From assembly GCF_000312005.1 (NCBI RefSeq), contig NZ_HE978588.1:413113-446304 (forward strand): a DNA stretch of 33,192 nucleotides, written 5' to 3'. The position numbers were made by a program, and so were the translations under genes. The notes below the pieces were generated by a model. It was not told where the DNA came from. It saw nothing but the letters and a program-made list of their open reading frames with translations, and made no database searches. Shown here piece by piece: positions 13,187 to 21,205 of the stretch; position 1 is the first letter of the stretch, and every line of letters begins with the position of its first letter. Source of the stretch: Cellulomonas massiliensis JC225 (GTDB lineage Bacteria > Actinomycetota > Actinomycetes > Actinomycetales > Cellulomonadaceae).

Positions 13187-14176
13187 TCAGAGCGTGCGGG
13201 CGAAGCAGAGCGCGAGCAGGTCGTGCTCCCAGGGCGCGAACGGCGCGACGGGCCGCCAGCCCAGCGCCGCGTAGAGGCGGACGGCGTCCGGCTGACGCAC
13301 GCCGGTGTGCAGCACGAGCCGCCCCAGGCCCCGCGCCCGCGCCTCGTCGTCGGCCGTCGCGAGCAGCGCCGTGGCGACGCCGGCCCCGCGGGCCACCGGG
13401 TCCACGAACAGCTTCTTCAGCTCGGCGGTGCCCGGCGGCTGGTCGGGCCCCGGCCGGCACAGCGAGAGGCACCCGACCGGGCGCCGGTCCACGAGCGCCA
13501 CCCAGGTCGCGAGCTCGCCCGCGCCGATCCGGTCGTCCATCGCGTCGTACCCGCCGTCGGCCGCGACGCGCGCCACGACCTCCGGGTACACCGGCGCGAT
13601 CATCTCGTCCCACATCCGCCGCCGCAGCGCGGCCGCCTCCGGGTCGCGCCAGGGCCGCGGCTCGACGAGCGCCGACGCGGTGGCGCGACCCGGGCGCCCG
13701 GCCGCGGGCGCGCCCAGCTCCTTGGCGAAGCAGCGCGAGTCGGTCACGCCGACGTACTCGCCGTAGTTCTCGGTCGGGGCGTAGCCCGCGGAGAGGTAGA
13801 GGCCGATGGCCTCCGGCTGCAGCGGGCCGGTCTCCAGGACGAGCCGCCGGTACCCGTGCTCGTGGGCGAGGCGCTCGAGCTCCGCGAGGACCGCTCGGGA
13901 GTGGCCGTTGCCGCGGTGCTGCGGCAGGACGAACATCCGCTTGAGCTCGCCGGTGCCGGGCCCGAGCTCGGCCGCGTCCCGCAGCGCGCCGCACGCGACG
14001 GCCTCGCCCGCCGGGCCGCTGCGCAGCACGAGCATCGCGACGATGTCGTCGCCCGTCATGAGATGGCCGATGTCGTCGTCGCCGTAGCGCTCGCGCAGCT
14101 CCGCCTGCTGCTGGGTGCGCAGGCGCGCGACGTCCGGGTCGTCCCAGGCGGTGCGCTCGAGGACGACCGCGGTCAT
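13187..14176 (-). CDS. Tandem GNAT acetyltransferase (two GNAT domains)
   Basis: 329 residues holding two complete GNAT domains in line. Domain 1 (about 1-155) has [20 protein letters not shown] with the acetyl-CoA pyrophosphate loop, then [23 protein letters not shown]. Domain 2 (about 170-329) repeats the pattern with [21 protein letters not shown] and [24 protein letters not shown]. The two are clearly homologous, so the gene arose by internal duplication or fusion. Both loops keep the R/Q-x-x-G-x-G/A signature, so both may bind acetyl-CoA. The start at 14176 overlaps the purQ stop as ATGA, which implies coupled translation with purQ although no link to purine synthesis is known. The substrate is unknown. 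Confidence 0.88.
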   Translation of the reverse strand: MTAVVLERTAWDDPDVARLRTQQQAELRERYGDDDIGHLMTGDDIVAMLVLRSGPAGEAVACGALRDAAELGPGTGELKRMFVLPQHRGNGHSRAVLAELERLAHEHGYRRLVLETGPLQPEAIGLYLSAGYAPTENYGEYVGVTDSRCFAKELGAPAAGRPGRATASALVEPRPWRDPEAAALRRRMWDEMIAPVYPEVVARVAADGGYDAMDDRIGAGELATWVALVDRRPVGCLSLCRPGPDQPPGTAELKKLFVDPVARGAGVATALLATADDEARARGLGRLVLHTGVRQPDAVRLYAALGWRPVAPFAPWEHDLLALCFARTL

Positions 14177-14868
14177 CCGACGAGCGCGTGCAGCACCGAC
14201 GTGAAGAAGCGCAGCCCGTCGGTGCCGCTGCGCGGGCCCTGCGCGCCGTCCGGGCCGAAGCCGGCCTCGACGGCGTGCTCGGGGTGCGGCATGAGGCCGA
14301 CGACGTTGCCCGCGGCGTTGCTGATGCCCGCGATGTCGCGCCGGGAGCCGTTGGGGTTCCAGCCCTGGTAGCGGAAGACCACGCGGCCCTCGCCCTCGAG
14401 CTCGTCGAGCGTGCGCTCGTCGGCGACGTACTGCCCGTCCTGGTTCTTCAGCGGCACGGTGATGTGCTCGCCGGGCGCGTAGTCGCGCGTCCAGGCGGTC
14501 TCGGTGTTCTCGACCGACAGCACCTGCTCGCGGCAGACGAAGTGCAGGTGGTCGTTCTTGATCATCGAGCCCGGCAGCAGGTGGGCCTCGGTGAGCACCT
14601 GGAACCCGTTGCAGATGCCGAGCACCGGCAGGCCCCGGTGCGCGGCGTCCACGATCTCGCCCATGACCGGCGCGAACCGGCTGATCGCCCCGGCACGCAG
14701 GTAGTCGCCGTACGAGAACCCGCCCGGCAGGACGACGGCGTCCACGCCCCGCAGGTCGGCGTCCGCGTGCCACAGCGGCACCGCCTCGCCGCCCGCGAGC
14801 CGCACGGCCCGGGCCGCGTCCCGGTCGTCGAGCGTGCCGGGGAAGGTGACGACGCCGACGCGGGTCAT
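14173..14868 (-). CDS. purQ: Phosphoribosylformylglycinamidine synthase glutaminase subunit PurQ
   Basis: 231 residues, a class I glutamine amidotransferase that supplies ammonia to PurL for the FGAR-to-FGAM step of purine synthesis. [16 protein letters not shown] at about 47-62 is a PurQ signature. The nucleophile is C86 in GICNGFQ, and H195 and E197 in MPHPEH complete the triad. Length is typical. The ATG at 14868 overlaps the purS stop (ATGA), and the stop overlaps the tandem-GNAT start, so the three genes are one translational unit. PurL, the synthase partner, is not in the window; it would be expected nearby in many actinobacteria. Confidence 0.96.
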   Translation of the reverse strand: MTRVGVVTFPGTLDDRDAARAVRLAGGEAVPLWHADADLRGVDAVVLPGGFSYGDYLRAGAISRFAPVMGEIVDAAHRGLPVLGICNGFQVLTEAHLLPGSMIKNDHLHFVCREQVLSVENTETAWTRDYAPGEHITVPLKNQDGQYVADERTLDELEGEGRVVFRYQGWNPNGSRRDIAGISNAAGNVVGLMPHPEHAVEAGFGPDGAQGPRSGTDGLRFFTSVLHALVG

Positions 14869-15119
14869 GCCTGCGCGTCCTCGTAGACGGCGACGACGTC
14901 CTCGATCACCGGGTTGGAGAGCACCTGCTCGCCGGCCGCGCGGGCCGCGGCGAGCACCTCGTCCGTCACGGGGCCGTCGACCTCGAGCTCGAACCGCTTG
15001 CCCTGGCGCACGGACGCGAACTGCGCGAAGCCGAGCCGCGGCAGCGCCCCGGCGACGGCCTTGCCCTGCGGGTCGAGGATCTCGGGCTTGGGCATCACAT
15101 CGACGACGACTCGTCCCAC
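14865..15119 (-). CDS. purS: Phosphoribosylformylglycinamidine synthase subunit PurS
   Basis: 84 residues, the small PurS subunit that bridges PurQ and PurL in the FGAM synthase complex. [21 protein letters not shown] is the characteristic opening, followed by [14 protein letters not shown] and a C-terminal [15 protein letters not shown]. Full length for the family. The GTG at 15119 has GGAG six bases upstream. First gene of the purS-purQ-GNAT unit. Confidence 0.95.
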   Translation of the reverse strand: MGRVVVDVMPKPEILDPQGKAVAGALPRLGFAQFASVRQGKRFELEVDGPVTDEVLAAARAAGEQVLSNPVIEDVVAVYEDAQA

Positions 15120-15155
15120 GGGGGCTCCAGGTTCGACGGGGAGGGGGCCGCCGCG

Positions 15156-15161
15156 ATTCTA
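15156..15161 (-). promoter_or_regulatory. -10 box of the purS operon
   Basis: TAGAAT on the minus strand (15161-15156) is a good -10 box. Transcription would begin near 15149 and leave a leader of about 30 bases with a GGAG ribosome site. No convincing -35 is present. No purine riboswitch or PurR-type box was seen in the leader. Confidence 0.5.
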
Positions 15162-15237
15162 CCGATCGCCACGGCGGTCCCGGCCCCGCGTCTCACCGGC
15201 CGGGGCGACGCCCGCCGCGCGGGCTAGCGTGACGTCC

Positions 15238-16127
15238 GTGGAGGCGCAGCGGAGCGGGCGCACGGGGCCCGGCCCGGCCGAGGGTACGACGTCGCCTTCC
15301 TCGGCGTCCCCGTCCCGCTGCCACGGCCGGCGCAGGAGGTGCGCGAGCTGCCCTCGACGCACTTCACCGTGCTGCTCGACCCCGCGCGTCGGCTGGCCGC
15401 GGCGACGGCGGTCAACGTCGACGGCTCCGCGCTCGTCGACGTGCCGCGCGGCGACGACTGGCACCTGGACCCGCGCGTCCCGGCAGACGAGCAGGCAGGC
15501 CCGGAGCTCTACGCCCGCAACGACCTCGACCGCGGCCACCTCGTCCGCCGCCGGGACCCGGTCTGGGGCGAGGCGGCGACCGCGGCCCGGGCGAACCGCG
15601 AGACGTTCGCCTACCCGAACGCCGCGCCCCAGGCGTCGGCGTTCAACCAGGGCGAGAGCCTGTGGGTCGGGCTGGAGGACCACGTGCTCGGCTACGCGCA
15701 GGCGTGGCGGCTGCGCGTCTCGGTGCTCACGGGGCCGGTGCTCGCGCCGGACGACCCGGTGTACCGCGGCGTGGCGCTCCCCCGGCGGTTCTGGAAGGTC
15801 GCGGCGTGGGTCGCCGACGAGCCCGGCCCCGGAGGCGCGGCCCCGCTCGCCGCGCGGCTGCGGGCGACGGCGTTCGTGCTCGACCAGTCGTCGCTGCTCG
15901 GGCCGGTCGCCACCCGGCGGGCGCTCGAGGCGGGCGGGCCGCCCCCGCTCGGCCCGTTCCGGACGTACCAGGTGCCCGTCGCGGACGTCGCCGTGCTCAC
16001 GGGCGTGGACCTGGGCCCGCTGCCCGCGGCCGACGTGCTCGAGCCCGTCGTCCCGACGACGACGGAGCACCGCTGGCGCCTCCTGAGGGACGCGTCCGAC
16101 GTCGACCTCGGGACCCGGCCGGTGTGA
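15238..16127 (+). CDS. DNA/RNA non-specific endonuclease with apparent one-base frameshift
   Basis: The body of the gene encodes a metal-dependent NUC-type nuclease. THFTVLLDPARRLAAATAVN opens the fold, NDLDRGHLVRRRD carries the catalytic His of DRGH (codon near 15537), and YPNAAPQASAFNQG supplies the metal-ligand Asn. The frame keeps family-like sequence upstream to GYDVAFLGVPVPLP (from 15282) yet has no usable start before GTG 15339, which lacks a spaced ribosome site and would remove that segment. A GTG at 15238, seven bases after a TAGCGT -10 box, begins the other frame and joins well if one G is restored in the GGG run at 15282-15284. This could be a sequencing error, a true mutation or slippage. 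If GTG 15339 is used instead, the product is 262 residues. No signal peptide is seen. Confidence 0.7.
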
Positions 16128-16142
16128 CCCACGGCACGTGGG
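16128..16142 (+). terminator. Short hairpin after the nuclease gene
   Basis: CCCACG (16128-16133) and CGTGGG (16137-16142) form a 6-bp stem with a 3-base loop directly after the stop codon. It is short, so only a possible terminator. Confidence 0.3.
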
Positions 16143-16165
16143 CGCCGTCGGGCCGCGGCGCTAAT

Positions 16166-16184
16166 GTAGGTTCGCCTTACCTCA
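16166..16184 (+). promoter_or_regulatory. DtxR/IdeR iron box
   Basis: GTAGGTTCGCCTTACCTCA matches the IdeR/DtxR consensus TTAGGTTAGCCTAACCTAA at 15 of 19 positions, with both AGG and CCT cores intact. It overlaps a likely -10 region (TAATGT, 16162-16167). It lies 86 bases before the binding-protein gene of the iron importer, so the operon should be repressed when ferrous iron is plentiful. Confidence 0.8.
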
Positions 16185-16269
16185 CACGGCCGCCGACGCC
16201 CCGTCCTCCCCGCGGAGGCTGCCGCACGGTCGTCCACCTGACCCGTCCCCCGAACCGGGAGCACTCCTC

Positions 16270-17310
16270 ATGCGCCGAACCCTCGGCCTCGCCACCGCCG
16301 TCGTCGCGGTCGGTCTCGCCCTCACCGCGTGCAGCACGTCCGGCGGGACGCCCGCGTCCTCGTCCTCCGCCTCGGCGACCGCCGGCGGCGGGGACGCGTT
16401 CCCCGTCACGGTCACCCACGCCTTCGGCGAGACGACGATCCCGTCGCAGCCGCAGCGCGTCGCGACGGTCGGGTGGGGCAGCACCGAGTCGGTGCTCGCG
16501 CTCGGCGTGGTGCTGGTGGGCGTCGCGGCGCAGACCTACGGGGACGACGACGGCGACGGCATCCTGCCGTGGAGCGAGGAGAAGATCACCGCGCTGGGCG
16601 GCGAGACGCCCACGGTGTACGACGAGACCGACGGGCCCGCCCTCGAGACCCTCGACGGCCTCACCCCCGACCTCATCCTGGGCACGTACTCGGGCCTGAC
16701 GAAGGAGCAGTACGACCTGCTCTCGAAGATCGCGCCGACGGTCGCGTACCCGGCGATCGCGTGGAACACGCCGTGGCGCGACGTCATCACGACGAACGCG
16801 AAGGCGCTCGGCAGGACGGCCGACGGCGACGCCCTGGTGTCGGACCTCGAGAAGCAGATCGCCGATGCGGCGGGCGCGCACCCCGAGATCGCGGGCAAGA
16901 CCGTCCTGTTCGCCTACCTCAACCCGGCCGACCTGTCGTCGATCGGCTTCTACACGCCGGGCGACGCCCGCGTCGCGTACCTGTCCGACCTCGGCCTCGC
17001 GACGCCGGAGTCCGTCACCACGCTCAGCGAGGGCAAGACGGAGTTCTACCTCACGCAGAGCGCGGAGGAGGCGGACGCCTTCTCCGACGTCGACGTGCTG
17101 GTCACCTACGGCGACGACGCCCTCGTCCGGGCGCTGCAGGCGGACGAGCGCTACCAGGCGATCCCGGCGGTCAAGAACGGCGCGGTCGTCGCGCTGAAGG
17201 ACGGCTCCCCGCTCGCCGCCGCGGTCTCCCCGCCGACGGCGCTGTCGCTGCCGTGGTCGCTCGACGAGTACGTCGGGCTCCTCGCGGACGCCGCCGCGAA
17301 GGTGAAGTGA
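16270..17310 (+). CDS. Iron-siderophore ABC transporter binding lipoprotein (FecB/FepB-like)
   Basis: 346 residues, a class III periplasmic-binding-fold protein for ferric siderophores. The signal peptide ends at a lipobox, LTAC (Cys21), so it is anchored on the outer membrane face. A Ser/Gly-rich spacer follows, then PVTVTHAFGETTIPSQPQRVATVGWGSTESVLALG, the usual opening of the FhuD/FepB family. LDGLTPDLILGTYSGLTKEQYD closes the first lobe, and a long backbone helix separates the lobes. GGGAG lies about eight bases before the ATG. It is the first gene of a four-gene operon behind a DtxR/IdeR box. The siderophore type (hydroxamate or catecholate) cannot be told from sequence. Confidence 0.92.
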   Translation: MRRTLGLATAVVAVGLALTACSTSGGTPASSSSASATAGGGDAFPVTVTHAFGETTIPSQPQRVATVGWGSTESVLALGVVLVGVAAQTYGDDDGDGILPWSEEKITALGGETPTVYDETDGPALETLDGLTPDLILGTYSGLTKEQYDLLSKIAPTVAYPAIAWNTPWRDVITTNAKALGRTADGDALVSDLEKQIADAAGAHPEIAGKTVLFAYLNPADLSSIGFYTPGDARVAYLSDLGLATPESVTTLSEGKTEFYLTQSAEEADAFSDVDVLVTYGDDALVRALQADERYQAIPAVKNGAVVALKDGSPLAAAVSPPTALSLPWSLDEYVGLLADAAAKVK

Positions 17311-18353
17311 CGACCCAGTCCCCCACGAGGCCGCCCGCTCCCGCCCGGGAGCGGGCGGTCTCGCGCCGTCGCCGCTGGGTGTGGCTCGCCGCCGCGCTCG
17401 CGCTCGTCGCGGTCGCGGCCGTCGTCTCGGTGGCGTTCGGCACGCGCGTCGTGAGCCTCGGCGACGTGGTGGGCGCCCTGGTCGGCAAGGACGAGGGCAT
17501 CGCGGCCGCCGCCGTGCGGGCGCGCGTGCCGCGCACGGTGCTGGCCCTGCTCGTCGGGGCCGCGCTGGGGCTCGCCGGGGCGGTCATGCAGGGCGTGACC
17601 CGCAACCCCCTCGGCGACCCCGGCATCCTCGGCATCACCATGGGGGCGTCGCTGGCCGTCGTGAGCGGCATCGCGTTCCTCGGCATCACCACGCTGCCCC
17701 AGTACGTGTGGTTCGCCCTCGTCGGCGCGGCGCTGACGTCGGTGTTCGTGTACCTCGTCGGGTCGATCGGCCGCGGCGGCCCGACACCGCTCAAGCTCGC
17801 CCTCGCGGGCGCGGCGACGACGGCCGCGTTCTCGTCGCTCGTCAGCGCGATCCTCCTGCCGCGCATCGACGTGATGAACGTGTTCCGGTTCTGGCAGATC
17901 GGCGGCGTGGGCGGCGCGACCTGGGAGGCGATCGGCATCGTCCTGCCCTTCCTCGTCGTCGGCACGGCCCTGACGCTCGCCTCCGCGCGCGGGCTCGACG
18001 CGCTGGCGCTGGGCGACGACCTCGCGACGGGCCTCGGCGTGCACGTGACGCGCGCCCGCGTGCTCGCCGCGGTCGGCGCCGTGCTGCTCGCGGGCGCCGC
18101 GACGGCGGTCGCCGGGCCCATCGCGTTCGTCGGGCTCGTCGTGCCGCACGCGGCGCGGCTCGTGGTCGGCGTCGACCACCGCTGGGTGCTGCCGTTCTCG
18201 GCGCTCACCGGCGCGGTGCTCCTCACGCTGGCGGACGTGATCGGGCGCGTCGTGGCCCGCCCGGGCGAGATCGAGGTGGGCATCGTGACGGCGCTCATCG
18301 GCGCGCCGGTGTTCGTCGCGCTCGCCCGCCGGCGCCGGGTGGTGCAGCTGTGA
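17307..18353 (+). CDS. Iron-siderophore ABC permease (FecCD family), first subunit
   Basis: 348 residues of the BtuC/FecCD permease family. About ten membrane segments follow a basic tail. RVPRTVLALLVGAALGLAGAVMQGVTRNPLGDPGILGITMGAS is cut here only to name its key pieces: RVPR, the GAVMQG helix and the RNPLGDPGILG loop are family signatures. GPIAFVGLVVPHAARL near the end contains the coupling helix region. The GTG at 17307 overlaps the binding-protein stop as GTGA, with GAAGG upstream. It pairs with the next gene product as a heterodimeric channel. Confidence 0.92.
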   Translation: MTTQSPTRPPAPARERAVSRRRRWVWLAAALALVAVAAVVSVAFGTRVVSLGDVVGALVGKDEGIAAAAVRARVPRTVLALLVGAALGLAGAVMQGVTRNPLGDPGILGITMGASLAVVSGIAFLGITTLPQYVWFALVGAALTSVFVYLVGSIGRGGPTPLKLALAGAATTAAFSSLVSAILLPRIDVMNVFRFWQIGGVGGATWEAIGIVLPFLVVGTALTLASARGLDALALGDDLATGLGVHVTRARVLAAVGAVLLAGAATAVAGPIAFVGLVVPHAARLVVGVDHRWVLPFSALTGAVLLTLADVIGRVVARPGEIEVGIVTALIGAPVFVALARRRRVVQL

Positions 18354-19405
18354 CCGCCACCGTGGCCCGGCCGGCGACCACCGCGCACGCCGCCCTCGCG
18401 GCGTCCCGCCGGGCCCGGCGGCGGCGGCGCGCCCTCGTCACCGGGGGCCTGCTCGCGCTCGTCGTCGCGCTGGCACTCGTCGCTCTCATGGTCGGCGAGA
18501 CGTTCGTGCCGCTCGGCGACGTCGTCCGCGTCGCGCTGGGCCAGACCGTCCCCGGGGCGAGCTTCACCGTCGGCGAGCTGCGGCTGCCGCGGACCGCCAC
18601 CGCGGTGCTCGCGGGCCTGGCGTTCGGCGCGGGCGGCGTGACGTTCCAGACGATGCTCCGCAACCCGCTGGCCAGCCCCGACATCATCGGCATCTCCTCC
18701 GGCGCGTCCGTCGCGGCCGTCTTCGGCATCCTCGTGCTGGGCGTCTCGGGCCCCACCCTCTCCGCGATGGCGGTGGGACTCGGGCTCGCGACGGCCCTGC
18801 TCATCTACCTGCTCGCCTACCGCGACGGCCTGCTCGGCGCTCGCCTCGTGCTCGTCGGCATCGGCGCCGGCGCGTTCCTGCACGCGATGGTGCAGTGGAT
18901 GCTGCTGCGCGCCTCCGCGTGGGACCTTCCCGCCGCGATCCGCTGGCTCACCGGCTCGCTGAACGACTCCTCGTGGGAGCAGGTGCGCCCGCTGGCGATC
19001 GCCGTCCTCCTCGTCGGGCCCGTGATGGTGCTGGCCTCCCGCCCGCTCGCGGTGCTGCAGCTCGGCGACGACGCGGCGACGGGGCTCGGCGTCCGCGTCG
19101 AGCGCACGCGCCTGCTGCTGCTCGTCGGCGCCGTCGTCCTCGTCTCGTTCGCGACCGCGACCACCGGCCCGATCGCGTTCCTCGCGTTCCTGGCCGGCCC
19201 GATCGCCGCCCGCCTGGTGGGGCCGGGCGCGACGCTCGTCCTGCCGGCCGGCCTCGTCGGCGCCGCGCTCACCCTCGCCGCCGACCTCGTCGGGCAGCAC
19301 GCGTTCGACACCCGCTTCCCGGTCGGGGTCGTCACCGGTGCCATCGGCGCGCCCTACCTGGTGTACCTGCTCATCCGCTCCAACCGTGCCGGAGGCTCGT
19401 TGTGA
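18350..19405 (+). CDS. Iron-siderophore ABC permease (FecCD family), second subunit
   Basis: 351 residues, the partner permease. RLPRTATAVLAGLAFGAGG, then FQTMLRNPLASPDIIG with the conserved RNPLASPDIIGI loop, and later GPIAFLAFLAGPIAARL mark the FecCD family. These parallel the first permease but with about a third of the residues changed, as in FepD/FepG pairs. The start is the GTG at 18350, overlapping the previous stop as GTGA. Expected in the cytoplasmic membrane. Confidence 0.92.
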   Translation: MTATVARPATTAHAALAASRRARRRRRALVTGGLLALVVALALVALMVGETFVPLGDVVRVALGQTVPGASFTVGELRLPRTATAVLAGLAFGAGGVTFQTMLRNPLASPDIIGISSGASVAAVFGILVLGVSGPTLSAMAVGLGLATALLIYLLAYRDGLLGARLVLVGIGAGAFLHAMVQWMLLRASAWDLPAAIRWLTGSLNDSSWEQVRPLAIAVLLVGPVMVLASRPLAVLQLGDDAATGLGVRVERTRLLLLVGAVVLVSFATATTGPIAFLAFLAGPIAARLVGPGATLVLPAGLVGAALTLAADLVGQHAFDTRFPVGVVTGAIGAPYLVYLLIRSNRAGGSL

Positions 19406-20205
19406 CGACCGCGCACACCCTCACCGTCGACCACGCGACCGTCGGATACGGCGACCGCGTCGTGCTCGAGGACCTCGAGCTGACCGTCCCTCCGGGGCGG
19501 TTCAGCGTCATCGTCGGCGCCAACGCGTGCGGCAAGTCGACGCTGCTGCGCGCGATGGCCCGCCTGCTCGTGCCCCGGGCCGGCGCCGTGCTGCTCGACG
19601 GCAGGCAGGTGCACCGCGAGCCCGCGCGCCGGGTCGCGCAGCTGCTCGGGCTCCTGCCCCAGCAGCCGGTCGCGCCGGAGGGCATCGTCGTGGCGGACCT
19701 CGTCGGCCGGGGCCGGCACCCGCACCAGGGCCCGTTCCAGCGCTGGACCACGGAGGACGACGAGGCGGTCGCGCAGGCGCTCGAGGCGGCCGGCGTGCTG
19801 GACCTCGCGGACCGGTCGGTCGACGAGCTGTCCGGCGGGCAGCGCCAGCGCGTCTGGATCGCGATGGCGCTCGCGCAGCGCACCGACGTGCTCCTGCTCG
19901 ACGAGCCGACGACGTTCCTCGACGTGGCGCACCAGGTCGAGGTGCTGGACCTGGTGACGGACCTCAACCGCGAGCGCGGCACGACCGTCGTCGCCGTGCT
20001 GCACGACCTCAACCTCGCGGCGCGCTACGCCGACCACCTGTTCGCCATGAAGGCGGGGCGGCTCGTCGCGGCGGGGCCGCCGAGCGAGGTCGTGACCGCC
20101 GACCTCGTGCGCGACGTGTTCGGGCTCGAGAGCGTCGTCATCCCCGACCCGACGTCCGGCGCGCCGCTGGTCCTGCCGCTGGGGCGCCACCACACCGGCG
20201 CCTGA
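19402..20205 (+). CDS. Iron-siderophore ABC transporter ATPase (FepC-like)
   Basis: 267 residues. Walker A is GANACGKST (about 39-47, with Ala where most relatives have Gly), the ABC signature is LSGGQRQR, Walker B is VLLLDEPTTFLD, and the switch His lies in VLHDLN. The Q-loop region LLPQQP agrees with FepC/FhuC proteins. PEGIVVADLVGRGRHPHQGPFQRW is the family's helical-domain opening. The GTG at 19402 overlaps the permease stop and has GGAGG six bases upstream. It powers the importer; together the four genes form a complete uptake system. Confidence 0.94.
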   Translation: MTTAHTLTVDHATVGYGDRVVLEDLELTVPPGRFSVIVGANACGKSTLLRAMARLLVPRAGAVLLDGRQVHREPARRVAQLLGLLPQQPVAPEGIVVADLVGRGRHPHQGPFQRWTTEDDEAVAQALEAAGVLDLADRSVDELSGGQRQRVWIAMALAQRTDVLLLDEPTTFLDVAHQVEVLDLVTDLNRERGTTVVAVLHDLNLAARYADHLFAMKAGRLVAAGPPSEVVTADLVRDVFGLESVVIPDPTSGAPLVLPLGRHHTGA

Positions 20206-20210
20206 GGGCG

Positions 20211-20237
20211 CGGCCCGCGCTCAGAGCGCGAGGGCCG
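20211..20237. terminator. Bidirectional hairpin at the importer/purC junction
   Basis: CGGCCC (20211-20216) pairs with GGGCCG (20232-20237), continued inward by GCGCT (20217-20221) with AGCGC (20225-20229) around a 3-base loop, with a 2-base bulge. The purC stop codon (20221-20223) lies inside. It serves the convergent ATPase and purC genes. Confidence 0.5.
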
Positions 20238-21144
20238 TCCCCGTCAGCCGCTGGTAGGCCTCGAGGTAGCGCGCGCGGGTGCGCTCGACGACGTCGGCGG
20301 GCAGCGCGGGCGGCGGCGCGTCGCCGGCGCGGTCCCAGCCCGACGCGTCGGAGGTGAGCCAGTCCCGGACGACCTGCTTGTCGAAGGACGGCTGCGGCTG
20401 GCCGGGCTGCCACGCGTCGGCCGGCCAGAAGCGCGAGGAGTCCGGCGTGAGCACCTCGTCGCCGAGCGTGACCGCCCCGGTCGCCGGGTCGGTGCCGAGC
20501 TCGAGCTTGGTGTCCGCGAGGATGACGCCCCGCTCACGCGCGATCCGCTCCGCGCGCTCGTAGACCGCCAGCGTCAGCTCCCGCAGCGTGCCCGCCGCCT
20601 CGGCGCCGACCAGGTCGACGACCGCCGAGAACGGCACGTTCTCGTCGTGCTCGCCGAGCTCCGCCTTCGTCGCCGGCGTGAAGATCGGCTCCGGCAGCCG
20701 CGAGCCGTCGGTCAGGCCCGGGGGCAGCGCGATGCCCGTGACGGAGCCCGACGCGCGGTACTCCGCCAGGCCCGAGCCGGTGAGGTAGCCGCGGGCGACG
20801 CACTCGACCGGGAACATCGTCAGCCGCCGGCACACCATCGACCTGCCGGCCACGGCGGCGGGCACGTCGGTCGAGACGACGTGGTTCGGCACGAGGTCAG
20901 CGAGCTGCGCGAACCACCACAGGCTCAGCTGGGTGAGCACCACGCCCTTGCCCGGGATGCCGGGGGCGAGCACGTGGTCGAACGCCGAGACCCGGTCGGA
21001 GGCGACGACGAGCAGCACGTCGCCGTGCTCGGCCGTGATCGCGCGGCCCGCCTCGTCGTCGGCCGGCACGTACAGGTCGCGGACCTTGCCGCTGTAGGTG
21101 TGCTGCCAGCCGGGCAGGGTCGTCGTCGAGGCGTCGAGGCTCAC
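20221..21144 (-). CDS. purC: Phosphoribosylaminoimidazole-succinocarboxamide synthase (PurC)
   Basis: 307 residues, SAICAR synthetase, which joins CAIR and aspartate using ATP in purine synthesis. YSGKVRDLY at about 18-26 is the family's opening nucleotide-binding strand. SDRVSAFDHVLAPGIPGKG, VECVARGYLTGSG and LADTKLELG follow in the expected order. SRFWPADAWQPGQPQPSFDKQ is typical of the longer PurC form found in actinobacteria. The GTG at 21144 was preferred to a GTG at 21180 because it lies seven bases after CACACT, a likely -10 for a leaderless mRNA, and the extra N-terminus would be non-conserved. It lies downstream of purD and the amidohydrolase on the same strand. Confidence 0.94.
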   Translation of the reverse strand: MSLDASTTTLPGWQHTYSGKVRDLYVPADDEAGRAITAEHGDVLLVVASDRVSAFDHVLAPGIPGKGVVLTQLSLWWFAQLADLVPNHVVSTDVPAAVAGRSMVCRRLTMFPVECVARGYLTGSGLAEYRASGSVTGIALPPGLTDGSRLPEPIFTPATKAELGEHDENVPFSAVVDLVGAEAAGTLRELTLAVYERAERIARERGVILADTKLELGTDPATGAVTLGDEVLTPDSSRFWPADAWQPGQPQPSFDKQVVRDWLTSDASGWDRAGDAPPPALPADVVERTRARYLEAYQRLTGTALAL

Positions 21145-21205
21145 GGCGCCCAGTGTGGCGGGTCCGCGCGGCCGGGTCACACCCGTCTCGTGCCCGCCCC
21201 GCCCG

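Noticed and set aside
15339-15341. GTG at 15339 as the natural start of the nuclease
   Set aside because: Its only purine-rich site directly abuts the codon, and family-like sequence continues upstream in the same frame. Kept as an alternative in case the frame is intact in vivo.
21178-21180. GTG at 21180 as the purC start
   Set aside because: It would add 12 non-conserved residues and ignore the -10 box seven bases before GTG 21144.
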